This document shows positions 9,565-18,674 of a stretch of 64,000 nucleotides of DNA, piece after piece. Every line of letters starts with the position of its first letter. The stretch's first letter is position 1. The notes below the pieces were generated by a model. That model saw only the letters and a program-made list of their open reading frames with translations, did not search any database and was not told the DNA's origin. The DNA is taken from NCBI RefSeq assembly GCF_022968135.1, contig NZ_JALJRA010000007.1:186001-250000 (forward strand). Direction: 5' to 3'. The stretch comes from Pseudorhizobium tarimense (lineage in GTDB: Bacteria > Pseudomonadota > Alphaproteobacteria > Rhizobiales > Rhizobiaceae). The translations under genes and the position numbers were made by a program.

Positions 9565-9939
9565 TCACCTCGTCGGCTGAGACCGCACGGTCAACTTGTT
9601 TCCGTCCGGATCGCGAAGATAGGCGACAAAGGCACCGTTTGGGCGTTCCGACGGCGGGGTTTCGATCGAAGTGCCGCCATACGCGACGCCGGCGTCATGC
9701 CAGGCGCGAACGTGGTCGGGGCTTGCGGCGGCAATGCCGATAGTCCCGCCATTGGCCGCGGTCGCTGGGTTACCGTCGATCGGCTTGGTGATCATCAGGC
9801 GCCCGCCCTCGTGAATATAGATCAGCCTGCCTCTGGCATCCGTCTCGCCGGGCGTGCCTCCAAGCGCCTTGAACATCGCACCATAGAAGGCTCTCGCCTT
9901 CTCCAGGTCGTTGCTGCCAATCATGATGTGAGTGAACAT
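9565..9939 (-). CDS. VOC-family (glyoxalase/bleomycin-resistance fold) protein
   Basis: A 124-residue single VOC module starting at the ATG at 9939, which has GGAG just upstream (CAGGAGACCCACATG). Both halves of the fold are visible: FTHIMIGSNDLEKARAFYGAMF at the start and GAFVAYLRDPDGNKLTVRS at the end. Conserved His and Glu positions would bind a divalent metal in catalytic relatives. Whether this copy is a lyase, a dioxygenase-like enzyme or a binding protein cannot be decided from sequence. Confidence 0.82.
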   Translation of the reverse strand: MFTHIMIGSNDLEKARAFYGAMFKALGGTPGETDARGRLIYIHEGGRLMITKPIDGNPATAANGGTIGIAAASPDHVRAWHDAGVAYGGTSIETPPSERPNGAFVAYLRDPDGNKLTVRSQPTR

Positions 9940-10000
9940 GTGGGTCTCCTGGCTCGCCTCCCATGGGCTGCTCTGGTTGCACCTCATCTAGCCGCATTCC

Positions 10001-10264
10001 CTAATGCACCGATTCCTCGTCCTCCTCGCCGAAAAACGACCGTATTCCGTCGCGCTCCGTGGTCGCGAGGAACTCCTCCCAGGCATCCTTGTCCGTTTCG
10101 AACGTATCCTCCCAAGTCGTCACGTCGTCCTCCTGGGAAATCACCTCGAGCGTCCAACCGTCCTCGCTGCCGGCCGGCCGGTGGATGTCGACAAGCACGG
10201 TGATGCCGTCGTCTTCGAACTCGCCCGAGAAATCGGAATGTTCCAGTTTAGGCTCCTTTGCCAT
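10001..10264 (-). CDS. Small acidic conserved hypothetical protein
   Basis: An 87-residue, strongly acidic cytosolic protein (MAKEPKLEHSDFSGEF ... FFGEEDEESVH) with GGAG upstream of the ATG. It has no membrane segment and no recognised catalytic motif. The regular alternation of hydrophobic and acidic residues in the middle (ITVLVDIHRPAGSEDGWTLEVI) suggests a small beta-rich fold. I recall similar proteins as hypotheticals in rhizobia, without function. Confidence 0.6.
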   Translation of the reverse strand: MAKEPKLEHSDFSGEFEDDGITVLVDIHRPAGSEDGWTLEVISQEDDVTTWEDTFETDKDAWEEFLATTERDGIRSFFGEEDEESVH

Positions 10265-10358
10265 TGCGGCATGCTCCTTCGTGCGGACGCTGCCGCCAAT
10301 GTTTCTGGAAGATCTCCGGCGGCTGACGCCTGAGATGTGGTCTGGCCCTCGCCGCCGG

Positions 10359-11552
10359 TTACTCGGCCTGGTTCGCCTCGACCGTCACGCCCAGCACGTC
10401 CGGCAGCGTGTTGGGAGCGCCCATCGCCGCCCCCATGATCATCGGGAAGGGGACCGGATCGGCAGGCTGAGCGCTGATGGTAAAGCTGCCGGGATTGTCG
10501 AGATAGGCGTTGACCGCCTCGCTCACCATCGTCTGCAGCTTCGGCACGTTGTATTGCGCCAGGACGAGCGGCGTCATGCCCTTCAGCATCTGCGCCATTG
10601 TCTCGCCGGAAACGCCTTGTTCCTTGCCCGCGTAGTCGAGCGCCCGGTTGGTGATGCCGGCGTCCTCGAAGCGGATCTCGGCATTGTTGAAGGTCAGCCG
10701 CTGCATCAGGCCCAGCATCGCAAGCCCGGCGGCGTCCTTGCTCTTCTGATCGCCCTGCTGAGCCTGCGCCTCGCCAAGTTCGTTGACGGCATGCACGAAA
10801 TCCATCGTGTAGCCGGAGAAGCTGAAGGCCATGGAAAGAGTGCCGACATCAGTGAAAGCGAGCGTATAATCTTCGATGTCCACGACACCCTGTCCGGCCT
10901 GCCAGTTGCCGGAAATTCTCATGCTGCCGTCAAGCGAGGTAAGGCCAAGCGCCTGTACGGCATCGCGCGATTTGGCATCCTCGATGGCGGAAAGATCCGC
11001 CTTGATCCCCTCCACCTCGACTTCAAACCCGACTGAGGAGTTGTCCTCGGCCACATCTGTCGTCGAGCGCGATGAGGCGAGGGAAAAAACGGTCTTGCCA
11101 TCGACGGAGACGGTCGTCGGGCCTGCCGAAGCCTCTTCGTAGACAAGCACAGAGTCCAGCGTGTCGCCTGTGACATCCGCCGGAATGCTGACATTGCTCA
11201 TGGTGATGTCGGAGACGGAGACCGTCGTCTTGTCCTCCGTCGCGTTGATGTCGGGGAAGTTCACGGTCTCGATGAAGTAGCCGCCGTCGCTCTCTTCCTG
11301 CACGCCTTCCAGCGTCACGTCGCCAAGCGGCGTGGCTTCCTGCTCCGCCACTGGCTTATAGGTCGCGCCCTTGAGTGTAACGGTTGTGCCGCTGACGTCT
11401 ACAGACTGGGCATTGACCGGACTGCCGGCCATTCCCATCGCGGCATTGATCTTGGCCAGAAGATCGCCGCCATCGAGCGAGAAGGCCGGCCCCGCCATCA
11501 GCAGCAGCCCAGTTCCGGCCATCAGAATCCGCATCTTCGCTGCGTGGGACAT
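10359..11552 (-). CDS. Unrecognised exported protein (~400 aa)
   Basis: A 397-residue protein. The ATG at 11552 is favoured because GGAGG lies 6 bases upstream of it; in-frame ATGs further out lack this. A signal peptide (MRILMAGTGLLLMAGPAFSLDGG) is followed by a mostly beta-strand, Val/Thr/Asp-rich repeat-like region and then helical segments after residue ~260 (ALGLTSLDGSMRISGNW ... LGLMQRLTFNNAEIRF). The alternation of short strands (VTLKGATY, VTLEGVQ, VSVSDITMSNVSIP) resembles proteins that line the periplasm or outer membrane, such as AsmA/DUF945-like repeats, but I do not recognise a family. Function unknown. Confidence 0.65.
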   Translation of the reverse strand: MSHAAKMRILMAGTGLLLMAGPAFSLDGGDLLAKINAAMGMAGSPVNAQSVDVSGTTVTLKGATYKPVAEQEATPLGDVTLEGVQEESDGGYFIETVNFPDINATEDKTTVSVSDITMSNVSIPADVTGDTLDSVLVYEEASAGPTTVSVDGKTVFSLASSRSTTDVAEDNSSVGFEVEVEGIKADLSAIEDAKSRDAVQALGLTSLDGSMRISGNWQAGQGVVDIEDYTLAFTDVGTLSMAFSFSGYTMDFVHAVNELGEAQAQQGDQKSKDAAGLAMLGLMQRLTFNNAEIRFEDAGITNRALDYAGKEQGVSGETMAQMLKGMTPLVLAQYNVPKLQTMVSEAVNAYLDNPGSFTISAQPADPVPFPMIMGAAMGAPNTLPDVLGVTVEANQAE

Positions 11553-11749
11553 CGTCATCCTCCATCTCGGCCTTCCGGCCATTGTTTCGTTCCTGCCAGT
11601 TATAGGAGGCGGCGGACAAACGTCCACCACCTAGTTGGATGCCAGGGAGGGGACAGGCGCTTTATGAACGGGGGCCCTGCGACCTTTCATCCACAGGCAC
11701 TTGGCCTGCGAATCTTGCCGGAATTCAGGCTTTCCGCTAGTCAAGATCC

Positions 11750-14008
11750 ATGGGACAAAATCTGACACCGCCGTCCGACGGCGAAGGCGGCGACCACATC
11801 CTTCCGGTCGATCTGAAGGCGGCGCTCGAAGAGCGCTATCTTGCCTATGCGCTGTCGACCATCATGCACCGCGCGCTTCCTGACGTCCGCGACGGGCTAA
11901 AGCCCGTCCATCGCCGCATCGTGCATGCGATGAGCGAGATGGGCATCCGGCCGAACTCCGCCTTCAAGAAATGCGCGCGTATCGTTGGCGATGTCATCGG
12001 TAAGTTCCACCCGCACGGCGACCAGTCGGTCTATGATGCGCTGGTGCGCCTCGCGCAGGATTTCTCGCAGCGCTACCCGATCGTCGACGGCCAGGGCAAT
12101 TTCGGCAATATTGATGGCGATAGCGCTGCCGCCTACCGCTACACCGAAGCGCGCATGACCGACGTCGCAGCGCTTCTGCTCGAAGGGATCGAGCAGGACG
12201 CCGTCGACTTCCGTCCAACCTACAACGAGGAAGACGAAGAACCGGTCGTCCTGCCGGCGGCCTTCCCGAACCTGCTTGCCAATGGCGCCTCCGGCATTGC
12301 GGTCGGTATGGCAACCTCGATCCCGCCGCACAACGCCCATGAGCTTTGCGATGCGGCACTTCATCTGATCAAGCATCCGGACGCGACCGTCGAGAAACTT
12401 GTCGAATTCGTGCCTGGTCCGGACATGCCGACCGGCGGCATCATCATCGACAGCCGCGAATCCATCATCGAGTCCTACAAGACCGGCCGTGGTGGCTTTC
12501 GCGTGCGGGCAAAGTGGGAGACGGAAGATCTCGGCCGCGGCGGCTACCAGATCGTCGTCACCGAAATTCCCTACCAGGTGCAGAAGTCGCGGCTGATCGA
12601 AAAGATCGCCGAGCTCTTGATCGCCCGCAAGCTGCCGCTCCTGGAAGACGTCCGTGACGAATCCGCCGAGGATGTCCGCATCGTGCTCGTGCCGAAGAGC
12701 CGCACGGTCGACGCGACGCTCTTGATGGAATCGCTTTTCCGCCTGACGGATCTGGAAAACCGCTTCCCGCTCAACATGAACGTCCTGTCCATGGGCAAGG
12801 TGCCCAAGGTCATGGCGATCAACGAGATCCTGCTGGAGTGGCTTGACCACCGCAAGACCGTCCTGATCCGGCGCTCGAAGTTTCGTCTGGCGGCGATCGA
12901 GCGGCGGCTGGAAATCCTCGGCGGTCTGCTGATCGCCTACCTCAACCTCGACGAGGTAATCCGCATCATTCGTGAGGAGGACGAGCCGAAGCCGGTAATG
13001 GTCGCCAAATGGGATCTGACCGACATTCAGGCGGAAGCCATCCTCAACATGCGCCTGCGCAACCTGCGTAAGCTGGAGGAGTTCGAGATCCGCAAGGAGT
13101 TCGACGAGCTTACCCAGGAGAAAGCGGACATCGAAGCGCTGCTCGCCTCCGATGACAAGCTATGGCGGGTGGTTGAAGTCGAGATCCAGGACGTCAAGAA
13201 GAAGTTCGCCAAGGCAACCGAACTCGGCCGCCGCCGCACTCAGTTCGCCGAAGCGCCGGAAGCCGACGTCGAGGCGATCCAGCAGGCGATGATCGAGAAG
13301 GAGCCGGTCACCGTCGTTATCTCGCAGAAGGGCTGGATCCGTGCGCTGAAGGGCCATATCGCGGACACCGCCTCGCTCACCTTCAAGGAAGGCGACGCGC
13401 TAAAGCTCGCCTTCCCGGCGCAGACGACAGACAAGCTGCTGCTCGTCACCACCGGCGGCAAGGTCTATACGCTCGGCGCCGACAAGCTGCCGGGCGGCCG
13501 CGGCCATGGCGAGCCGGTCCGCATCATGGTCGACATGGAAAATGACCAGGACATCCTGACCGCCTTCGTGCACGACCCGTCGCGCAAGCTGATCCTCGCC
13601 TCAACCGCCGGCAACGGCTTCGTGGTGGCCGAAAGCGAGATGGTCGCTAACACCCGCAAGGGCAAGCAGATCATGAATGTTGGTATGCCGGACGAGGCAA
13701 AGCTCGTGGTGCCGGTCTCAGGCGATCACGTTGCGGTGGTCGGCCAAAACCGCAAGCTGCTCGTCTTCCCGCTCGTCCAACTGCCGGAGATGACCCGCGG
13801 CAAGGGTGTCCGCCTGCAGCGCTACAAGGATGGCGGCATTTCAGACGTGAAGTGCTTTGCGATCGACCAGGGTCTCACCTGGGAAGACAGCGCCGGCCGC
13901 CTGTTCACCAAGACCAATGACGAATTGGTGGAGTGGCTCGGCGACCGCGCCTCCGCCGGCCGCCTGGTACCCAAGGGCTTCCCCCGCAGCGGCAAATTTG
14001 CGGGGTGA
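11750..14008 (+). CDS. parC: DNA topoisomerase IV subunit A
   Basis: A 752-residue GyrA/ParC-type breakage-reunion subunit that unlinks daughter chromosomes with ParE. The order is the winged-helix domain ([15 protein letters not shown] ... [14 protein letters not shown]), the active-site tyrosine Tyr131 in [10 protein letters not shown], a tower/coiled region, and a short C-terminal beta-pinwheel ([20 protein letters not shown]). The short C-terminus, without a full GyrA box, marks ParC rather than GyrA. Gln92 occupies the position of the quinolone-critical GyrA Ser83. It ends tail-to-tail with the Doc gene: TGATCA at 14006-14011 supplies both stop codons. Confidence 0.95.
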   Translation: MGQNLTPPSDGEGGDHILPVDLKAALEERYLAYALSTIMHRALPDVRDGLKPVHRRIVHAMSEMGIRPNSAFKKCARIVGDVIGKFHPHGDQSVYDALVRLAQDFSQRYPIVDGQGNFGNIDGDSAAAYRYTEARMTDVAALLLEGIEQDAVDFRPTYNEEDEEPVVLPAAFPNLLANGASGIAVGMATSIPPHNAHELCDAALHLIKHPDATVEKLVEFVPGPDMPTGGIIIDSRESIIESYKTGRGGFRVRAKWETEDLGRGGYQIVVTEIPYQVQKSRLIEKIAELLIARKLPLLEDVRDESAEDVRIVLVPKSRTVDATLLMESLFRLTDLENRFPLNMNVLSMGKVPKVMAINEILLEWLDHRKTVLIRRSKFRLAAIERRLEILGGLLIAYLNLDEVIRIIREEDEPKPVMVAKWDLTDIQAEAILNMRLRNLRKLEEFEIRKEFDELTQEKADIEALLASDDKLWRVVEVEIQDVKKKFAKATELGRRRTQFAEAPEADVEAIQQAMIEKEPVTVVISQKGWIRALKGHIADTASLTFKEGDALKLAFPAQTTDKLLLVTTGGKVYTLGADKLPGGRGHGEPVRIMVDMENDQDILTAFVHDPSRKLILASTAGNGFVVAESEMVANTRKGKQIMNVGMPDEAKLVVPVSGDHVAVVGQNRKLLVFPLVQLPEMTRGKGVRLQRYKDGGISDVKCFAIDQGLTWEDSAGRLFTKTNDELVEWLGDRASAGRLVPKGFPRSGKFAG

Positions 14009-14395
14009 TCAGGGATAGGGGATGGTGTGGTCGCGCAGAAAGCGCGTCGCACCTTCCTCGTCGATCTCGCCTGCAGCGACGGCGAGGACAAAAGCAACTA
14101 CTTCCGCCTGCGTTGCTTCGATCAGGTAGCCGTTGATGAGCAGGAATGTGAAGGCGGCGAGGTAGGCGGTGCGTTTGCTGCCGTCTGCAAAGGCATGATT
14201 GCGCGCAGAGCCATAGAGGTAGGCTGCGGCCAAGCGAAAGAGATCGTCTTCGCCGCTGTTCTTGTGAAGCGGGCGTGCCAATGCCGCCTCAAGCGCATTT
14301 TCATCGCGGACGCCGGGCAGACCACCGTGCTCTGCCAACTGCTCGCGGTGGATGATCTCGATTGCTGGCCGTGACAGCCATTTGAAAGTCGTCAC
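14009..14395 (-). CDS. doc: Doc-type (death-on-curing, Fic fold) toxin
   Basis: A 128-residue Fic-fold protein. The core motif is H67-A-F-A-D71-G-S-K74-R-T, the Doc version of the Fic HxFx(D/E)GN(K/G)R loop. Known Doc toxins phosphorylate elongation factor Tu. Ser73 replaces the usual Asn, which may alter activity. Its start codon overlaps the stop of the upstream AbrB-type antitoxin by 4 bases (ATGA-type), the usual coupling in toxin-antitoxin operons. It converges on parC with no spacer. Confidence 0.85.
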   Translation of the reverse strand: MTTFKWLSRPAIEIIHREQLAEHGGLPGVRDENALEAALARPLHKNSGEDDLFRLAAAYLYGSARNHAFADGSKRTAYLAAFTFLLINGYLIEATQAEVVAFVLAVAAGEIDEEGATRFLRDHTIPYP

Positions 14396-14613
14396 TTGGC
14401 CAGCTCTCGCAGGGCAACCTTGTATTTCTGCATGCCCATGCGGGCAGCCTTTAGTTGCTCGGTGAGGTCGGCTTGCTCGGGCACAAGTGAGATGCTGCCG
14501 CCCTCCTCTCGGATTTCGAGTGTGTCTCCCGCCTTCAGGCCCAGGCGGTCGAGCACATTCTTCGGGATGATGATGCCCTCGGAGTTGCCGATCTTACGAA
14601 TAGTGGCATTCAT
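14392..14613 (-). CDS. AbrB/MazE-type antitoxin
   Basis: A 73-residue protein whose first 45 residues form a SpoVT/AbrB swapped-hairpin DNA-binding domain (IRKIGNSEGIIIPKNVLDRL, then AGDTLEIREEGGSISLV). The C-terminal helix (LTEQLKAARMGMQKYKVALREL) would wrap the toxin. It pairs with Doc rather than the classical Phd antitoxin, a hybrid arrangement seen in several bacteria. A GAGGA ribosome-binding sequence lies inside the right arm of the operator palindrome. Confidence 0.85.
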   Translation of the reverse strand: MNATIRKIGNSEGIIIPKNVLDRLGLKAGDTLEIREEGGSISLVPEQADLTEQLKAARMGMQKYKVALRELAK

Positions 14614-14621
14614 GATTTTAT

Positions 14622-14652
14622 CCTCGTGTTATAACGGCGTTATAACACGAGG
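14622..14652 (-). promoter_or_regulatory. 31-bp palindromic operator of the AbrB-Doc operon
   Basis: CCTCGTGTTATAACG at 14622-14636 and its exact reverse complement at 14638-14652 surround one central base, a perfect 15-bp inverted repeat. It ends 9 bases before the antitoxin ATG and includes both a TATAAC-like -10 and the ribosome-binding site. This is where an AbrB-type antitoxin dimer would bind for autorepression. Confidence 0.75.
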
Positions 14653-14667
14653 CCGCTCGGCAGGCAA

Positions 14668-15537
14668 TCAAGCCTTGGCGAGCAACGGCGACCTTCGCCG
14701 CATCTGCCATACCGAATGCGCCACCAGCGCCAGCAGGAGGGTTACCCCACCGACAAGCGTCTGCGTCGTCGGCACCTCCGTGAAGATCATCCAGACCCAG
14801 ATCGGCGCAAGAATCGTCTCGAGTAGGTAGAACATGCCGACTTCCGGGCCGCTGAGATAGCGTGGGCCGGTGGCAAGGCACCAGAAGGCGAGGGGGATCA
14901 TCACCGCGCCGTCGAAGATGATCCAGCCGGGAGCGGCGACGTGGAAGCCGTCGTTTGCGACAAGGGCGAGGCCGATCACGGCCGGCAGGATCGTCGCCAC
15001 CAGGGGAACGAAGCCCATGTCGCGCCGCGTCTTGCGGGCAATGGTGATGGCGCCGGCAAGCAGCGCCGAAGTCAGCGCCGCCAGAAGGTCGCCAAGAAGT
15101 CCGCCCACCTCCAGCCCACCGGAAATGATCAGCGCGACCCCTGCCACCATGACTGCCATGGTCACGACCGTCGAGACGGACGGCACTTCCTTCAGCACCA
15201 GCCACCCCAGCAAGGCCGCAAACATCGGCGTGAACGCGGCGATGAAGACGACATTGGCCGTTGCCGTATTGAACACGGCGCCAAGGAAGGTCATGGTGGA
15301 AAGCCCGTAGCAGAAGCCGGCAAGCACACCGGCACGGCCAGGGACCAGCACCGGCGGCCGCTTCCTAACTGCCCTCAGTACTGCCCAAAGCAGTAGCGCC
15401 GCCACAAGCGTGAAGATGCTGCGCAGTGCGATGACCGACCAGAGCTCGCCCTGGCCAAGCTTCACCAGCGGCACGTCGAAGGAAAGCGCAAGCCCGCCGA
15501 TCGCGGTGAGCACGAGGCCCTTCTTGTGATCATTCAT
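14668..15537 (-). CDS. DMT-superfamily transporter (two EamA domains)
   Basis: A 289-residue, 10-helix protein from the ATG at 15537; the frame stays open further upstream but there overlaps bpt. Two EamA repeats are visible, the first around GLVLTAIGGLALSFDVPLVKLG and the second around GDLLAALTSALLAGAITIAR with the closing ETILAPIWVWMIFTEVPT. Such proteins export amino acids or metabolites. It starts 15 bases after bpt and may be co-transcribed with it. Substrate unknown. Confidence 0.87.
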   Translation of the reverse strand: MNDHKKGLVLTAIGGLALSFDVPLVKLGQGELWSVIALRSIFTLVAALLLWAVLRAVRKRPPVLVPGRAGVLAGFCYGLSTMTFLGAVFNTATANVVFIAAFTPMFAALLGWLVLKEVPSVSTVVTMAVMVAGVALIISGGLEVGGLLGDLLAALTSALLAGAITIARKTRRDMGFVPLVATILPAVIGLALVANDGFHVAAPGWIIFDGAVMIPLAFWCLATGPRYLSGPEVGMFYLLETILAPIWVWMIFTEVPTTQTLVGGVTLLLALVAHSVWQMRRRSPLLAKA

Positions 15538-15551
15538 GTCGAGGACCGGCT

Positions 15552-16313
15552 CTAGCTTTCTGCCGCCGGATCGAAGCGTTCCCAGCCGCGCGCGGTCAGG
15601 TGCTCCTGGGGCTGGAAGCGCGTCTTGTAGCCCATCTTCGCCGATCCCTTCACCCAATAGCCTAGATAGACATGCGGTAGGCCAAGCGCACGGGTGCGGC
15701 TGATATGATCGAGGATCATGAAGGTGCCGAGCGAACGCTTCGTCAGTTCCGTCTCAAAGAAGGAATAGACCATGGAGAGCCCGTCGCTCATCATGTCGGT
15801 CAGCGCCACCGCCAGCAGTTCGCCCTTCGGCTTATCGCCGATCCCGTCGCCAGGCTCCCGTCGCCGGTATTCGATAATGCGGGTATTGACGTGGCTGTCC
15901 TCCACCATAATCGCATAGTCCAGCGCCGACATGTCCGACATGCCGCCCTGCTGATGGCGGTCATCAAGATAGCGCCGGAAGAGCGAGAATTGCTCCGTCG
16001 AGGGCTGCGCCGGATGGATCGTCGAGACGATGTCGCCGTTGGTGGCAAGCACGCGGCGCATCGAGCGCGTCGGTTCGAACGCGTCGGCGAGGATGCGCAC
16101 CGAGATGCAGGCGCGGCAGGTCTCGCAGGCCGGACGGTAGGCGATATTTTGAGATCGACGGAAGCCACCCTGGGTGAGCAGATCGTTCATCTCTGCCGCC
16201 CGCGGACCGACGAGATGCGTGAAGACCTTTCGCTCCAATTGGCCAGGCAGATAGGGGCACGTTGCCGGGGCCGTCAGGTAGAACTGCGGGGAGGGGTTCG
16301 TCTGTGTGTTCAT
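15552..16313 (-). CDS. bpt: Aspartate/glutamate leucyltransferase
   Basis: A 253-residue N-end-rule transferase that adds Leu from Leu-tRNA to proteins with N-terminal Asp or Glu, marking them for ClpAP. The ATG at 16313 gives the conserved family start [25 protein letters not shown]. The ATE_N domain contains the CETC-R-AC cysteine cluster ([15 protein letters not shown]), and the ATE_C domain includes [27 protein letters not shown] with the following [10 protein letters not shown]. Length and motifs match rhizobial Bpt well. Confidence 0.93.
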   Translation of the reverse strand: MNTQTNPSPQFYLTAPATCPYLPGQLERKVFTHLVGPRAAEMNDLLTQGGFRRSQNIAYRPACETCRACISVRILADAFEPTRSMRRVLATNGDIVSTIHPAQPSTEQFSLFRRYLDDRHQQGGMSDMSALDYAIMVEDSHVNTRIIEYRRREPGDGIGDKPKGELLAVALTDMMSDGLSMVYSFFETELTKRSLGTFMILDHISRTRALGLPHVYLGYWVKGSAKMGYKTRFQPQEHLTARGWERFDPAAES

Positions 16314-16391
16314 CGCGGCGCGACAGGTCCCGTCTTGGCTTCGTGCTGATGCCATAACAGCCATACCATGGCGCAGATTGGCAAAAGGTCA

Positions 16392-16420
16392 ACAGGCCGG
16401 ATGACGGATCACCGGCCTGT
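16392..16420 (-). terminator. Hairpin after the RDD gene
   Basis: ACAGGCCGG and CCGGCCTGT form a perfect 9-bp stem around an 11-base loop, just downstream of the RDD gene on its strand. The T-run after it is weak. Confidence 0.5.
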
Positions 16421-16441
16421 ACTTAGTGCTTTTGCAGCCGG

Positions 16442-16900
16442 CTAGTCGGCGCGCACCACGACCGTGCCGAGCAGCATGTCATGCACCAGGCGCGAGCGTT
16501 CGGTAAACAGGCCGATCAGCAGGATCAGCGGCGTCAGGAACGAGTTGATGATCCAAAACAAGACCGTGTGAACCATGGCCGTCAGGAAATCCATCCGCCG
16601 CCCGTCGAGCCGCACCATCGTGATCCCCAAGGCCCGCATGCCAGGCGTCGCCTGGTTTGCGCCGCCGAGTGTCATGCCGAAATAAAGTAGCGCCACAATA
16701 ACGAAGAGCGCCGGGTAGAGAAAGAAGCCCAGCCCCAGCGTGATGATCCCGAGGAAGAAAACGACCACCGCAGCGGGGATACACAACAGCAGCACGATCG
16801 CGTAATCGATCACAAAGGCGAACGCCCGCCGCGAAAGCACGCCGCTATAGGCCCGCCAGTCGTCGGGTGCGGAATAGGTCGGGTTTGGATCGATCGCCAT
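16442..16900 (-). CDS. RDD-family membrane protein
   Basis: A 152-residue inner-membrane protein with 3-4 helices. The RDD signature begins in GVLSRRAFAFVIDYAIVLLL (Arg-Asp-type charged start of helix 1). The matching second part is NQATPGMRALGITMVRLDGRR, where G-Q/N-T-x-G-x(2)-x-L-G-I is typical. GGAG lies upstream of the ATG. Its role is unknown; some relatives act in ion exchange. It lies between hemB and bpt, as in other rhizobia. Confidence 0.85.
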   Translation of the reverse strand: MAIDPNPTYSAPDDWRAYSGVLSRRAFAFVIDYAIVLLLCIPAAVVVFFLGIITLGLGFFLYPALFVIVALLYFGMTLGGANQATPGMRALGITMVRLDGRRMDFLTAMVHTVLFWIINSFLTPLILLIGLFTERSRLVHDMLLGTVVVRAD

Positions 16901-16968
16901 GTCAGCCGTCTCCAGTTGGTCCGCTCAGATATGGGAGGTCGCGTCACTTGGTGCAAGCGCGTGTTCAG

Positions 16969-17982
16969 CTAGCTCCTCGCCAGCTTCCGGGCCACCTCCA
17001 CCGCAAAATAGCTGAGGATCCCGTCGCAACCGGCGCGCTTGAAGCAGAGCAGCGTCTCCATCATGATCCGATCGCCATCGATCCAGCCGTTCATCGCCGC
17101 CGCCTTGATCTGCGTGTATTCGCCCGACACCTGATAGGCGAAGGTCGGCAGGCCGAAGGCTTCCTTGATGCGCCAGCAGATGTCGAGATAGGCAATCCCC
17201 GGCTTCACCATCAGCATGTCCGCGCCTTCCTCGACATCGAGTTCCGCGTCGCGCAGCGCTTCTGTGCCGTTGGCAGGGTTGATATAGTAGCTGTTCTTGT
17301 TGCCCTTCAGCAAACTGCCGGTGTTGATCGCTTCCCGATAGGGGCCGTAGAAGCCGGAAGAAAACTTCGTCGCATAGGACATGATACCGACGTCCTGGTG
17401 CCCCGCGGCATCCAGTCCGCGTCGTATGGCGCCCACCCGGCCGTCCATCATTTCGGAAGGCGCAATGATATCGGCGCCAGCATCCGCCTGCATCACGGCT
17501 GCCCTGACCACCTGGTCTACAGTCTCATCATTGACGATCGTACCACTGCGCAGGATGCCGTCATGGCCATGACTGGTGAAGGGGTCGAGCGCCACGTCGG
17601 TGATCAGCCCGATCTCTGGCACGGCCTTCTTTGCCGCACGGGTAAACTGGTTGATCAGGTTGTCGCGCGCGAGGATTTCGGAGCCGGTCTCGTCGCGCTT
17701 CTCCATCTCAACGTCCGGGAAGGGGGCAATCGCGGGGATGCCGAGATCGGCCGCCTCGCGCACGGCCTCGACTGCCTTGTCGACGCTCATCCGGTTGACG
17801 CCCGGCATGGCCGCAATCGGGTCAACGATGCCGGAGCCGGGGACGAGGAAGATCGGCCAGATCAGGTCGTCCGCCGTCAGCCGGTTTTCCTGCACCATGC
17901 GTCTGGTCCAGTCGGCCTTGCGGTTGCGCCGCATGCGGCGATGGCCGGTGATCTCGTCGACGAGATGAGTCTTGTCGCTCAT
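16969..17982 (-). CDS. hemB: Delta-aminolevulinic acid dehydratase (porphobilinogen synthase)
   Basis: A 337-residue cytosolic TIM-barrel enzyme joining two ALA molecules to porphobilinogen in tetrapyrrole synthesis. The ATG at 17982 has GAGGGA upstream; the long upstream extension is not protein-like. The Schiff-base lysine is Lys260 (LMVKPGIAYLD), with the partner Lys206 in MSYATKFSS. The metal loop reads DVALDPFTSHGHDG: the three zinc-binding cysteines of zinc-type enzymes are replaced by Ala/Asp, so it belongs to the magnesium-type group described in Bradyrhizobium and Pseudomonas. Confidence 0.96.
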   Translation of the reverse strand: MSDKTHLVDEITGHRRMRRNRKADWTRRMVQENRLTADDLIWPIFLVPGSGIVDPIAAMPGVNRMSVDKAVEAVREAADLGIPAIAPFPDVEMEKRDETGSEILARDNLINQFTRAAKKAVPEIGLITDVALDPFTSHGHDGILRSGTIVNDETVDQVVRAAVMQADAGADIIAPSEMMDGRVGAIRRGLDAAGHQDVGIMSYATKFSSGFYGPYREAINTGSLLKGNKNSYYINPANGTEALRDAELDVEEGADMLMVKPGIAYLDICWRIKEAFGLPTFAYQVSGEYTQIKAAAMNGWIDGDRIMMETLLCFKRAGCDGILSYFAVEVARKLARS

Positions 17983-18104
17983 GGGGTCCCTCGCTTCCTG
18001 TCCTTTAAGATTGGCGCTGCATAGCATTTCAGCCGGTGATTGCGAATGGTCACTTCGCCGCGTCCGGCCTAGCCCCATGTGAGCGCACTGGCTATCATGG
18101 CGCA

Positions 18105-18542
18105 ATGGAGCCCGATTCACCGACGTTGCCAAAGCGCACCCTGACCCAGATCCTCTTCGTCCTCTTCCTGCGGCTGGTGGCTGTCGCCTGCCTGTGGTTC
18201 GGGCTGCAATACTGGGGCATGCTGGTCGGCTACTCGCTGGAAGGTAGGGGACGCTTCGATCTCCTGTCGGTGCCGTGGCAGGTGGCTGCACCCTCGCTTG
18301 CCGTACTTTTCCCCGTCGCCTCGCTCGGCCTTTGGCTTGCCGTTTCCTGGGGACCGGTGCTCTGGGTGATTGCCGTCGCCATCCAGTTTCTCATGTATGC
18401 GCTATGGTCGGGTGTCTTCGGCACCAACAGCGTCATCCTCGTTTTTCACGGCCTCGTGGCACTGCTTTATGGGCTTTTCCGACTGGCTTTGTGGCTTGAG
18501 GAGCGTCGTAGGGCCGATCAGGTAACCGTTGATTTACCGTAA
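18105..18542 (+). CDS. DUF6163-type inner-membrane protein
   Basis: A 145-residue protein with four predicted helices (LTQILFVLFLRLVAVACLWF; WQVAAPSLAVLFPVASLGLW; VLWVIAVAIQFLMYALW; VILVFHGLVALLYGLFRLAL). The ATG at 18105 is preferred to the 18036 extension, which is not hydrophobic and has no site. The same small membrane protein is found beside hemB/ldtR in rhizobia and is annotated DUF6163. Function unknown; its position between hemB and the cell-wall regulator ldtR invites an envelope role. Confidence 0.7.
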   Translation: MEPDSPTLPKRTLTQILFVLFLRLVAVACLWFGLQYWGMLVGYSLEGRGRFDLLSVPWQVAAPSLAVLFPVASLGLWLAVSWGPVLWVIAVAIQFLMYALWSGVFGTNSVILVFHGLVALLYGLFRLALWLEERRRADQVTVDLP

Positions 18543-18674
18543 CGGGAAAGCTTTGGCGGCCGCGATTTGAATGAATTTTTTCCGTAAGTGTTTGATTTTG
18601 CTTGGCGGAAAAACCCGGCTTGCCGGCCGGCCTCGGATCGGCCGCAATTGCAAAAATGCAGGTAAGCACCTGTT

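Noticed and set aside
11897..12850. 317-codon minus-strand frame inside parC
   Set aside because: Antisense shadow of conserved ParC sequence.
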